Below are positions 24,765 to 31,093 of a stretch of 64,000 nt of DNA, piece by piece. This stretch comes from JAGOTP01 sp964415465 (GTDB taxonomy: Bacteria; Patescibacteriota; Patescibacteriia; 2-12-FULL-60-25): the NCBI GenBank assembly GCA_964415465.1, contig CAYQAL010000001.1, positions 62,001 through 126,000 of the forward strand, read 5' to 3'. Numbering within the stretch: the stretch's first letter is position 1; each line of letters opens with the position of its first letter. Made by a program: the position numbers and the translations under genes. The notes below the pieces were generated by a model that worked only from the letters and a program-made list of their open reading frames with translations, was not told the origin of the DNA and did not search any database.

Positions 24765-25073
24765 ATGGCACCATATCAATCTTTTAAACTGCTCTTAGTA
24801 GAAGCTGTAGGGTTATCAAAGAATGGATTTCACTTCTTTTTGGGAGCCTTGGCTTATTTGATGACCGTAGCGATTTTCAAGATTAAATTCACATCAGCCA
24901 AATCGTTGATTGCACCAATCGTCCTTGCGCTGCTCATGGAAATCATGGATTTTCGTGACGCAACCGCCTTTGATATGAAGCTGGATTGGGCAGACAGCCT
25001 GAAAGACGTCTTATTAACCGTATCGTCACCTTTGATTATTTGGGCATCTCTAAATTTGCGTAATAAGTTCTAA
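24765..25073 (+). CDS. Small membrane protein, VanZ-like appearance
   Basis: 102 residues from the ATG at 24765. Three hydrophobic segments (about 25-43, 52-68 and 85-98) are separated by short loops; LMEIMDFRDATAFDMKLDWADSLKD (cited by outline) between the second and third resembles the acidic loop of VanZ-like proteins, where an E...D pattern precedes a DxxxN motif. Family membership is only suggested. Codon usage is more AT-rich than in the surrounding core genes, as in the protease gene that follows. Both are likely recent arrivals behind tRNA-Gln. Confidence 0.55.
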   Translation: MAPYQSFKLLLVEAVGLSKNGFHFFLGALAYLMTVAIFKIKFTSAKSLIAPIVLALLMEIMDFRDATAFDMKLDWADSLKDVLLTVSSPLIIWASLNLRNKF

Positions 25074-25086
25074 CAGCGTCCACGAT

Positions 25087-25096
25087 CCGGAGCCAT
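25087..25096. repeat. 10-bp copy of the tRNA-Gln 3' end
   Basis: CCGGAGCCAT here repeats 24710-24719 in the tRNA-Gln 3' end and CCA. It might be a remnant attachment site, but it is short enough to be chance. Confidence 0.25.
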
Positions 25097-25135
25097 AAGC
25101 TGGTGTTCCTGGTAACCCAGGTGCGTCGCTAAAAA

Positions 25136-25170
25136 CCAACACCCCATCACTGAAAAGTGGTGGGGTTTTG
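25136..25170 (+). terminator. Terminator before the trypsin-like protease
   Basis: 10-bp stem CCCCATCACT/AGTGGTGGGG with a GAAA tetraloop and flanking A and T runs; it ends the 24765 gene. Confidence 0.85.
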
Positions 25171-25201
25171 CGATTAGTAGATCGAGTGCTAGTCTCTAAA
25201 T

Positions 25202-25927
25202 ATGAAATGGGAGCAATGTTTTGTTAATGTTTGCGATTCAGTATTTCGAATTAGAATTACATCGAGCGGAGGCCGATTTACCGGAACCGGTTTTGTTGCC
25301 GGTGTGTATGAAGTCAATCAAAAATTGAGCTGTGTGTTAGCCACCGCAAAACATCTTGTGATTAAATTGCGTGAAGACGAAAATGTTTTGTGGGAAGTTC
25401 AAAAAATAAACTGGCATGGTGATGTGGTGGGCGAGGTGAAGTTCGAGTCGAATATAAGCAAACTCGGTAACGGACCAGTAAGACTGTACCAAGATACGGA
25501 CATAGCAATGCTAGCGATACCCATAGTTGATTTTCCTATCAAGCCAGTTAGGATCATCCATCCCTCTTACGAAGTTTACCCTGGCACACGGGTTGGTTGG
25601 GCTGGATTTCCTTCTTTTACGAGAAAAAGAACTAATGACAGGCAATATCCTTGCTATTTTGAAGGTGTTATTTCATCAGTAGTTATAGAGAAAGGACGCT
25701 TATTCTATTTTGTCGATGGTCACGGTGGCGAGGGCGTAAGCGGCGGACCACTATGGTATTGGAACGACGAGCAATCAAATTACGAAGTCATTGGAATTTG
25801 TAGCCAATATTTAAAGGCAGGCGATACGAACCTTGCTGCTCCAGGAATGGTTGTATTTGAGTCAGTGAAGCCACTAATTACCTACCTAAGTACTTCAAGT
25901 GAAATAACGATGAATATTATTCATTAA
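25202..25927 (+). CDS. Trypsin-like serine protease domain protein
   Basis: 241 residues without a signal peptide, so probably cytosolic. The catalytic triad of the chymotrypsin fold can be placed: His51 in LATAKHLV, Asp98 or Asp100 in QDTDIAMLAI, and Ser180 in GEGVSGGPLW, with the oxyanion-hole Gly before it. A domain of about 215 residues and nothing else is unusual; in many defence and signalling systems such a stand-alone Trypsin_2 domain is the effector, but no partner gene is visible here apart from a small membrane protein. The gene is AT-rich against its surroundings, a sign of transfer. It lies behind tRNA-Gln. Confidence 0.75.
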   Translation: MKWEQCFVNVCDSVFRIRITSSGGRFTGTGFVAGVYEVNQKLSCVLATAKHLVIKLREDENVLWEVQKINWHGDVVGEVKFESNISKLGNGPVRLYQDTDIAMLAIPIVDFPIKPVRIIHPSYEVYPGTRVGWAGFPSFTRKRTNDRQYPCYFEGVISSVVIEKGRLFYFVDGHGGEGVSGGPLWYWNDEQSNYEVIGICSQYLKAGDTNLAAPGMVVFESVKPLITYLSTSSEITMNIIH

Positions 25928-26022
25928 TTTTTTAAAAAGCTTACTATATACTTTAAAACCTTCTCAAGAGCCCCTCAAACTCCTTGCAAAGCCTAGTCTG
26001 CAACCAGCCCGTCGAGCCACGC

Positions 26023-26055
26023 AAAACCGACCTCAAATGAAGGTCGGTTTTGTCA
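26023..26055. terminator. Bidirectional terminator
   Basis: 11-bp perfect stem AAAACCGACCT/AGGTCGGTTTT with a 7-nt loop, followed by T-rich sequence. It separates the protease gene from the high-GC unit on the opposite strand. Confidence 0.9.
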
Positions 26056-26074
26056 TTTTTCAAGAACTGAAATA

Positions 26075-26124
26075 CCGCGCTCCCTGGGGAGTACCGCAAG
26101 GGGTGCGGTACGTCAGGGGCGCGG
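26075..26124 (-). terminator. Long compound hairpin after the high-GC two-gene unit
   Basis: Three stacked dyads around one loop: CCGCGC/GCGCGG, CCCTG/CAGGG and GTACCGC/GCGGTAC. On the minus strand it starts about 14 nt after the stop of the 50-residue gene. Confidence 0.8.
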
Positions 26125-26138
26125 CGTGAGTGCCGACC

Positions 26139-26291
26139 CTACTGCTTGGCGGGGAAGCAGAAGAGCAGGGGCCTCCCACCCTGCTTCGTCTGCCTCCCGC
26201 TTGCCTTCCAGTGCACGATCATCTCGCGCGTCTTCTGGAAGAGGAGGGTGAGGTCCTGGGGCGCGGTCTCTTCGGTGTATGTGGCTTCCAT
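26139..26291 (-). CDS. 50-residue high-GC small protein
   Basis: Starts MEATYTEETAPQDLTLLFQK and ends LLFCFPAKQ. One amphipathic helix with a basic, Gly-rich middle (SGRQTKQGGRP) and a short hydrophobic end with one Cys. I do not recognise it. A good Shine-Dalgarno, CAGGAGAG, lies 8 nt before the ATG. It starts 15 nt after the stop of the 189-residue gene, so both form one operon, closed by the compound hairpin at 26075-26124. Nearly all third codon positions are G or C. Confidence 0.62.
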   Translation of the reverse strand: MEATYTEETAPQDLTLLFQKTREMIVHWKASGRQTKQGGRPLLFCFPAKQ

Positions 26292-26306
26292 GGCGTCTCT
26301 CCTGAC

Positions 26307-26876
26307 TCAGGGGCTTCGGATGATCTCCGTTCCCTGCTGGATGATGATGGTGTTGCCGGGTGTCTCGAGGAACGACATGAGGTCGTCGACCTGCTCCGGC
26401 GTCTTCTCGAGGAAGCGGCGTCGGAGGAGCTCCTCGATCGCCGGGGCGTTCGCGACGATCCAGACGGTGTCGGTGCGCTCGGCGGCCGCGGTGATGGGGG
26501 ACCTCGAGCGTTCGATGCCGTTCGCGGCGAGGAGCGCTTCGTCGCTCAACGCTGTGGTCAGCATGATCGCCGCATAGCCGTCGGCGTGCGGCACAGTCTT
26601 GTCGATCGGGCCTGGCACGACGAGCGTTGCGAGCTTGTCGGGGCGATCGCGCCACCGCACTCGCATGGCCTCGTTGTCGATCCCGATCACGAACTTGGCG
26701 TTGAGGACGTAGGCCTCCTGGATCGCGGCGGTCACCTGTCCCTGCGTCAGTCTCTGACCGTCAGGAAGTCCGGCTTGCCGTTCGCGGATCAGCCGACTCG
26801 CGATCTCGAACAGCCGAGTGCGGCTCTCGAGTCTGCGAAGAGAGAGGGGAGAGGTATCATCTGAGGCGCCGGTCAT
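26307..26876 (-). CDS. Hypothetical high-GC protein
   Basis: 189 residues from the ATG at 26876, chosen because CACGGAGAATGCT places a GGAG at Shine-Dalgarno distance; the frame remains open to 26975. The protein is charged and helical, with no membrane segment. A helix-rich N-terminal part (TRLFEIASRLIRERQAG) precedes an alpha/beta middle (FVIGIDNEAMRVRW, TDTVWIVANA). I do not recognise it. The mRNA leader has a 7-bp hairpin TCTCGCC/GGCGAGA. Codon third positions are very GC-rich compared with the SulP gene next door, pointing to a different origin. The 50-residue gene follows it. Confidence 0.62.
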   Translation of the reverse strand: MTGASDDTSPLSLRRLESRTRLFEIASRLIRERQAGLPDGQRLTQGQVTAAIQEAYVLNAKFVIGIDNEAMRVRWRDRPDKLATLVVPGPIDKTVPHADGYAAIMLTTALSDEALLAANGIERSRSPITAAAERTDTVWIVANAPAIEELLRRRFLEKTPEQVDDLMSFLETPGNTIIIQQGTEIIRSP

Positions 26877-27010
26877 AGCATTCTCCGTGGCAGGTCTCGC
26901 CAGAATCGGCGAGAGGGGGGTCGGGTGAGCGGTGAGTCCTAAGCTTCTCTCCTTAGATAAGATATAAGAAGACAAAATGAGGCATCACCACTCTGTAAAA
27001 GGAACCGGAA

Positions 27011-27038
27011 ACAATAACAAAATATAGGATTTTGTCAA
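27011..27038 (-). promoter_or_regulatory. Promoter of the high-GC two-gene unit
   Basis: On the minus strand, TTGACA (27033-27038) with a 16-bp spacer to TATTGT (27011-27016). The 10-mer ATTGACAAAA around the -35 also occurs at the promoter at 30252-30280. Confidence 0.55.
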
Positions 27039-27133
27039 TCGAAAGGTCTATTTTTAGCTAAGAACTAGCTTGATTGCTTGCCTTTTAGAGGCTTGGGCGT
27101 ACACTGAGCACCTCTTCTATTCTTCTCTTCTCT

Positions 27134-28756
27134 ATGTCTCTTCAGACGCTGCTTGGTCGAATGCGTGAAAACTGGAAGTCCGGCCTAACGGTTTCCTTGG
27201 TTTCGATTCCACTCTCCGTTTCTTTAGCGGTTGCTTCTCAATCTACTCCGACAGCAGGTATTATCACGGCGATTTGGGCGGGGCTCATGGCCTCGATTTT
27301 TGGAGGGAGTAATTTTAATATCATTGGTCCTACAGGAGCTCTGTCTGGATTTCTTGCGACCTACGCGATCGTGCATGGTGCACACACCTTGCCGATGCTT
27401 GCGTTAGTAACAGGGGTGTTCGTGTTGATTGCCTATGTGTTCAAGCTTGAGAAATTCCTCGTGTTTGTTCCAGGAAGTGCGGTTCATGGCTTCACCTTAG
27501 GCGTCGCTTTTATTATCGCCTTCAACCAATTCAATTTCGCGCTTGGCTTGTCCGGTTTGCCAAAGCATGAAGCGTTTATTGATAACTTGTTTGAGTCGTT
27601 CCGTCATATTGGTGCGTTGAACCCACAGATCTTCGTGATGTTCTTGATCTTCTTGGCGTTGATGTTTGTAATGTTGAAAGTGATCCCAAAAATTCCAGGA
27701 GCGATTGTCTTGGCTCCGATTGGTATTTTAATTGGGTATTTGTCGCAGAAGGGGATCGTGCCAGTCGCTGTGCAAACCTTGGGCTCTCGTTACCCAGACA
27801 TGACGCCAAAGTTGTTTGAGATGCCCACGTTCTTTTTTCATTCCTCGTTGATTACCGCTGGGTTAGCCGTTGCGGTGATCGCGATTTTGGAAACGATGCT
27901 TTCTGCCAAAATCGCAGACGGCATGACGAAGACGAAGCACAATAAGCGCAAGGAAATGTTCGGCTTGGGCGTGGCGAACTTAGCATCCGGATTGATGGGC
28001 GGTATTCCTGCCACGGCGGCCTTGGCACGTACGTCTCTTAATGTAAAAACAGGAGCGACGAGTAAAATGTCGGCAACGATCAGTAGTGTCGCCATTGCGA
28101 TCATTTCGATCTTCTTACTTACGACGTTCCGCTACATTCCACTCGCGGTCATTGCAGCTATCTTGGTTTTCGTCGCCTTCCGCATGATTGAGCGCGAACA
28201 CTTTGTTCGTATGTTCCATTCGGACAAGAAAAATTTCGTGATCGCTCTTTTGGTAGCGATTGCGACGATCTGGATTGATCCGATTGTCGGTATCTTGATT
28301 GGAACAGCAATCGCTCTCTTGATTTTCGTGGAGAAGCTATCACGTGGTCAATTTGAACTGATCGTTGATAATGAAGACCACAAATTTACCGAAAAAATCA
28401 CCTCAGAAACGCTCGAGAAGATCGAGAAAGTTGGAGATACCATTATCTACTCAATCAAAGGACAGTTGGCGTATATCAATGGTCAATCTCACATTGCACG
28501 CTTTGAGCAAGGATTGAACGCCTACAAACACATCGTCCTTCGTCTACGTGAACTGTCATTTATCGACCTGGATGGCGTGGATGCATTCGATGAAATCGTT
28601 CATCTCATCCAATCTCAAGGAAAAAAAGTCTTAGTCTCCGGGGCGAGTCCGCTAGTGAGTGAATTGCTCCAAGAGAGTCATGCCTATAAGAAGCTGGAAC
28701 AAGAAGGGGCGGTCTTTACACGTACGAGTGAGGCTTTGAAAACGCTTGGTTATTAA
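27134..28756 (+). CDS. SulP (SLC26) family anion transporter with STAS domain
   Basis: 540 residues. The membrane domain (about 15-410) has the SulP pattern: STPTAGIITAIWAGL and the GGSNFNIIGPTGALSGFLA segment in the first third, and several further hydrophobic helices. A STAS domain (about 430-535, with LRLRELSFIDLDGVDAFDEI) follows. Members carry sulfate, bicarbonate or dicarboxylates; in bacteria they are often bicarbonate or C4-dicarboxylate transporters, and the substrate cannot be told here. The malic enzyme at 6991 would fit dicarboxylate use, but this is only a thought. TACACT lies about 30 nt upstream of the ATG. Confidence 0.92.
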   Translation: MSLQTLLGRMRENWKSGLTVSLVSIPLSVSLAVASQSTPTAGIITAIWAGLMASIFGGSNFNIIGPTGALSGFLATYAIVHGAHTLPMLALVTGVFVLIAYVFKLEKFLVFVPGSAVHGFTLGVAFIIAFNQFNFALGLSGLPKHEAFIDNLFESFRHIGALNPQIFVMFLIFLALMFVMLKVIPKIPGAIVLAPIGILIGYLSQKGIVPVAVQTLGSRYPDMTPKLFEMPTFFFHSSLITAGLAVAVIAILETMLSAKIADGMTKTKHNKRKEMFGLGVANLASGLMGGIPATAALARTSLNVKTGATSKMSATISSVAIAIISIFLLTTFRYIPLAVIAAILVFVAFRMIEREHFVRMFHSDKKNFVIALLVAIATIWIDPIVGILIGTAIALLIFVEKLSRGQFELIVDNEDHKFTEKITSETLEKIEKVGDTIIYSIKGQLAYINGQSHIARFEQGLNAYKHIVLRLRELSFIDLDGVDAFDEIVHLIQSQGKKVLVSGASPLVSELLQESHAYKKLEQEGAVFTRTSEALKTLGY

Positions 28757-28775
28757 GTAGAGATCTAGTTAAATG

Positions 28776-28810
28776 CAAACATACCCAGGATTTATTCCTG
28801 GGTATGTTTG
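28776..28810. terminator. Bidirectional terminator after SulP
   Basis: 14-bp perfect stem CAAACATACCCAGG/CCTGGGTATGTTTG with a 7-nt loop. It also marks the likely 3' limit of the minus-strand transcript from 30245. Confidence 0.92.
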
Positions 28811-28915
28811 AATCCTTTCGCTACCAAACGTACTGATAGAGATAGGACTTGGCCGTTGAGTCAGCTGGCCAGGCCGGTTCGTTACCACCGCAGGTTTGCG
28901 ATGGACGACGAGTAT

Positions 28916-29155
28916 TTACGGATACTCACAGCCGGAGGAAGCGTTTTCGGCGCTTCGCCGTGAACGTTGATCCGAGCGTTCCTCGGCCAGCTTCTTCGCC
29001 GTCTCCATCGTTCGCGCTATGTACCTCTTCTGTGAGGTGTGCACGATGGAGCGACTTCGGCTGGTTGAGTGTTCGATAGAAATCTTCGCCTTCTGTCGTC
29101 TTGGATCGGACGACGGGTTCCTGGTTGACGAGGGCAGAACATCCAGGTTCTTCAC
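28916..29155 (-). CDS. 79-residue basic protein, GTG start, coupled to a mini-ORF
   Basis: Starts with GTG at 29155, overlapping the stop of the mini-ORF at 29152-29187 in a GTGA junction, so translation is probably coupled. The product is hydrophilic and rich in Arg, Ser, Lys and Glu; its C-terminal half (METAKKLAEERSDQRSRRSA) is a predicted amphipathic helix. I do not recognise it. The alternative is a shorter 31-residue product from the internal ATG at about 29011. Composition alone could make such a frame by chance; the GTGA overlap is the main support. Confidence 0.45.
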   Translation of the reverse strand: MKNLDVLPSSTRNPSSDPRRQKAKISIEHSTSRSRSIVHTSQKRYIARTMETAKKLAEERSDQRSRRSAENASSGCEYP

Positions 29156-29187
29156 CTGAGTCGGAAGTCGCGCCAGGTCTTAGACAT
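29152..29187 (-). CDS. Mini-ORF MSKTWRDFRLR
   Basis: 11 codons plus TGA, preceded by GAAGGGATTGAAAGCC as possible SD. The core WRDFRL matches the mini-ORFs at 30101-30139 and 29347-29373. Its stop overlaps the GTG of the next ORF. A 9-bp hairpin lies about 25 nt upstream. Confidence 0.55.
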   Translation of the reverse strand: MSKTWRDFRLR

Positions 29188-29346
29188 GGCTTTCAATCCC
29201 TTCGACTATTCCCGATCGCGCCGCGTGACCCGCGTGGGCTCAGCCGCGATCGGTACGCGTGAGTCTTCGCCGTAGAATGACTCACTGCCAGGCAGGTCAA
29301 TTGCAGGAAGTTCTCACCTTACGGCAGATGAGTTCTTCCGACGTCC

Positions 29347-29373
29347 CTATACGAGACAAAAGTCGCGCCACAT
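29347..29373 (-). CDS. Mini-ORF MWRDFCLV
   Basis: 8 codons plus TAG. AAAGGAG lies about 10 nt before the ATG. WRDFCL aligns with WRDFRL and WRDWRL of the other two copies, with synonymous differences at Arg and Leu. Confidence 0.5.
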   Translation of the reverse strand: MWRDFCLV

Positions 29374-29784
29374 GGCTTGCGAACTCCTTTCTCATCGAAC
29401 CTCTCGAGCGGCTCCAGTCGATCGGGATGATCGAATCGAGCAGCTAGTCGAGGTGAGGTGCGTAGCGAGTGGATCCGTGGATCGGAAACGCTTGGAGCAG
29501 CCCCTCGTAGGAGTTGTGGTGGAGAGCGAAGGTGCTGCCCAGCGTTGTGGGCGTGGGGTGGGGCTTGTGTGAGTCGTCGCGGACGCCCACGGTTGGAGGC
29601 GCTTACTGTCCTTTCAGCGCCTACCGCACTTTGCCACGCGGCGGTGGGCTCGAGGTCTCGTGGCGCGAGACGGGTCGAGCAGGGATTGGTGTCCGGACCC
29701 CTCAGATCCGGCCGGGTTGATACGCGCCGCGTCGTTGCCGACGCAGGTTCTTCCCGGAGGAGGCGACAGAAAGCCACTCGGTCG

Positions 29785-29814
29785 CTACATGAACGGATCG
29801 CGTGAAAGCAGCAT
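29785..29814 (-). CDS. Mini-ORF MLLSRDPFM, copy 2
   Basis: 9 codons plus TAG; SD AAGGAAGGAGAA a few bases before the ATG. It differs from copy 1 (29936-29965) at three bases, all third codon positions and all silent. Confidence 0.6.
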   Translation of the reverse strand: MLLSRDPFM

Positions 29815-29935
29815 CTGCTTTCTCCTTCCTTGTTGCCCGTCGTATCGTCGCTGTCCGTGCGCCGTGTGCTGGACGCGTTGACGGGGTTGAGGTTGTGTGG
29901 AGCTTTGCCGATATTTCTATCGGCGACCTAAGTCG

Positions 29936-29965
29936 CTACATGAATGGATCACGTGAGAGCAGCAT
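29936..29965 (-). CDS. Mini-ORF MLLSRDPFM, copy 1
   Basis: 9 codons plus TAG; SD AAGGAGAA before the ATG. The stop is followed at once by a GCGAC/GTCGC hairpin and a GAAA-capped CCGATA/TATCGG hairpin. Confidence 0.6.
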   Translation of the reverse strand: MLLSRDPFM

Positions 29966-30100
29966 GCTCTTCTCCTTGCAGTGGCCAGCACCCACATCGT
30001 TGCCCGTCGCGTTGGGCGCCATGATGTCGGTGGGTGCGGGGCGGGTGTCTATTTTCGGGTTGTTCTCCACGTTCCGTTGGTACGGCCGCGGAAAACAACC

Positions 30101-30139
30101 CTAGGTACCCAGACGCCAGTCACGCCAGATGCAGCTCAT
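30101..30139 (-). CDS. Mini-ORF MSCIWRDWRLGT
   Basis: 12 codons plus TAG; SD AAGGAG 7 nt before the ATG. First translated element after the promoter. Its stop codon adjoins a 12-bp stem (GGGTTGTTCTCC at 30057-30068 with GGAAAACAACCC at 30090-30101), giving a leader-peptide-then-hairpin layout. Confidence 0.58.
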   Translation of the reverse strand: MSCIWRDWRLGT

Positions 30140-30251
30140 GGAGTGCTCCTTGGTTGTTGGGGACGATTCCCCGTTCCGCGCTGCCTTGTCGTTGAGCCGA
30201 GTAGTCGCCGAAGCGACCGTGCTCTGTGACCGCGTTGCAGCGCGACCTAAT

Positions 30252-30280
30252 AATATACTACAAATCTCAACTTTTGTCAA
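30252..30280 (-). promoter_or_regulatory. Consensus promoter of the mini-ORF unit
   Basis: On the minus strand, TTGACA (30275-30280), exactly 17 bp, TATATT (30252-30257). This is among the best sigma-70 matches in the window and fires into the mini-ORF region, starting near 30245. Confidence 0.8.
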
Positions 30281-30366
30281 TGTATTTGAATATTTTTGCC
30301 TAAATAAACAGAAAAACTCATTCCGAGGCTAGCTCAGATTTGCTATACTTTTTTTCATCACTTGCT

Positions 30367-30984
30367 ATGCCTGTCCCTTCTTCCTTTACAACAAAACGAC
30401 TCATTCGTTTGGTAGGTGCGCTCTGTGTCGTCCTTTTATTTGGTGCGGCCCAACTTTGGCAGAGTGAAGGAAAATTGAGTTTACCGAGTACAGAAACAGC
30501 TTCGCTTGAAGGAACGGAGCAGTATTACACCGCTTCTACAACCAGAGGGGTCCTGGCGCTTGTCACGCGCACCGTGGATGGCGATACGATTGATGCAAAG
30601 ATCGAGTCTTCTGGTGAAGTGGTAAAAGTTCGCTTTCTTGGGATGAATACGCCTGAGTCGGTTGATCCGCGTCGTCCCGTGCAATGTTTTGGAAAAGAGG
30701 CGTCGAATCGTTTGAAGGAGTTAATCGAGGGAAAGAACGTGTTACTGATTGATGATCCAAAGGCTGACGATCGCGATAAATATGGGCGTTGGTTACGAAA
30801 TGTTGTCCGTGTAGAAGATAGCTTGGATGTAAATGCGACGCTGGTGGCACAAGGTTATGCGAATGCGTATCTTTCGTTTCCGTTGGATGCGAAACGTAAA
30901 GCACAGATCCGTGCTCTAGAAGAGGAGGCAAAAACAAACAAGCGCGGCCTTTGGAGTCCTTCAACGTGCGAAGGAAAAAAATAA
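30367..30984 (+). CDS. Secreted thermonuclease (SNase-like)
   Basis: 205 residues from the ATG at 30367; the frame opens earlier, but the TGCTATACT promoter overlaps that part. An N-terminal membrane segment (about 13-33) suggests export. The SNase domain (about 60-200) has RTVDGDTIDAKI with metal-binding Asp, VRFLGMNTPES with catalytic Arg, and the FGKEASNRLKELIEG and DKYGRWLR stretches with Glu and Arg. Extracellular digestion of DNA or RNA would supply nucleotides to a cell with reduced biosynthesis. It is followed by a large-loop terminator. Confidence 0.9.
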   Translation: MPVPSSFTTKRLIRLVGALCVVLLFGAAQLWQSEGKLSLPSTETASLEGTEQYYTASTTRGVLALVTRTVDGDTIDAKIESSGEVVKVRFLGMNTPESVDPRRPVQCFGKEASNRLKELIEGKNVLLIDDPKADDRDKYGRWLRNVVRVEDSLDVNATLVAQGYANAYLSFPLDAKRKAQIRALEEEAKTNKRGLWSPSTCEGKK

Positions 30985-30995
30985 AGTCGATAGTC

Positions 30996-31083
30996 AAACT
31001 GGCGAGAGGGACGTACTCACCCGGTCCGCAAGCGCTTCGCTAACACCATTGCTCCCGGGTTCGCACATCCCTCTCGCCAGTTT
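30996..31083. terminator. 16-bp stem with a 56-nt loop between convergent genes
   Basis: AAACTGGCGAGAGGGA pairs fully with TCCCTCTCGCCAGTTT; a T-run follows. The loop itself can form CCCGG/CCGGG. It serves as terminator for the nuclease gene, and possibly for fmt, though the loop is far larger than usual. Confidence 0.75.
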
Positions 31084-31093
31084 TCTTTTTGAT

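Larger units (their letters stand above)
28811..30245 (-). other. GC-rich transcription unit of mini-ORFs and hairpins
   Basis: About 1.4 kb with no conventional gene except a 79-codon ORF at its 3' end. On the minus strand it carries a consensus promoter, five ORFs of 8-12 sense codons at least four of which have recognisable SD sequences, and many hairpins. Examples: GTCGC/GCGAC closed by UUCG (30204-30217), GGGGA/TCCCC (30159-30172), CCGATA/TATCGG closed by GAAA (29908-29923), GCGTCG/CGACGC closed by GCAA (29729-29744), CCGATCGCG/CGCGATCGG (29212-29253), and a 12-bp stem at 30057-30101. The two repeated mini-ORFs share flanking sequence (CGACGGGCAAC upstream, GCGAC downstream). The parts 28811-28915 and 29374-29784 hold hairpins but no ORF I would support. 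No described RNA family is recognised. Confidence 0.6.

Noticed and set aside
25080..25100. Possible tRNA-Gln fragment as an attachment site
   Set aside because: Only 10 bp match the tRNA 3' end and no integrase lies between the copies; reported as a repeat at low confidence only.
26130..26864. Plus-strand ORF of 244 codons opposite the 26307 gene
   Set aside because: Antisense to two SD-led minus-strand genes and without an SD or promoter of its own.
29319..29777. 152-codon minus-strand ORF inside the mini-ORF unit
   Set aside because: Begins at a GTG without SD, is Arg/Pro-rich as expected of a random frame in GC-rich DNA, and crosses hairpins and a mini-ORF in another frame. Kept out, but not fully excluded.
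29458..30104. Several plus-strand ORFs of 66-115 codons across the mini-ORF unit
   Set aside because: They oppose the consensus promoter, lack SD sequences and have the composition of antisense frames.
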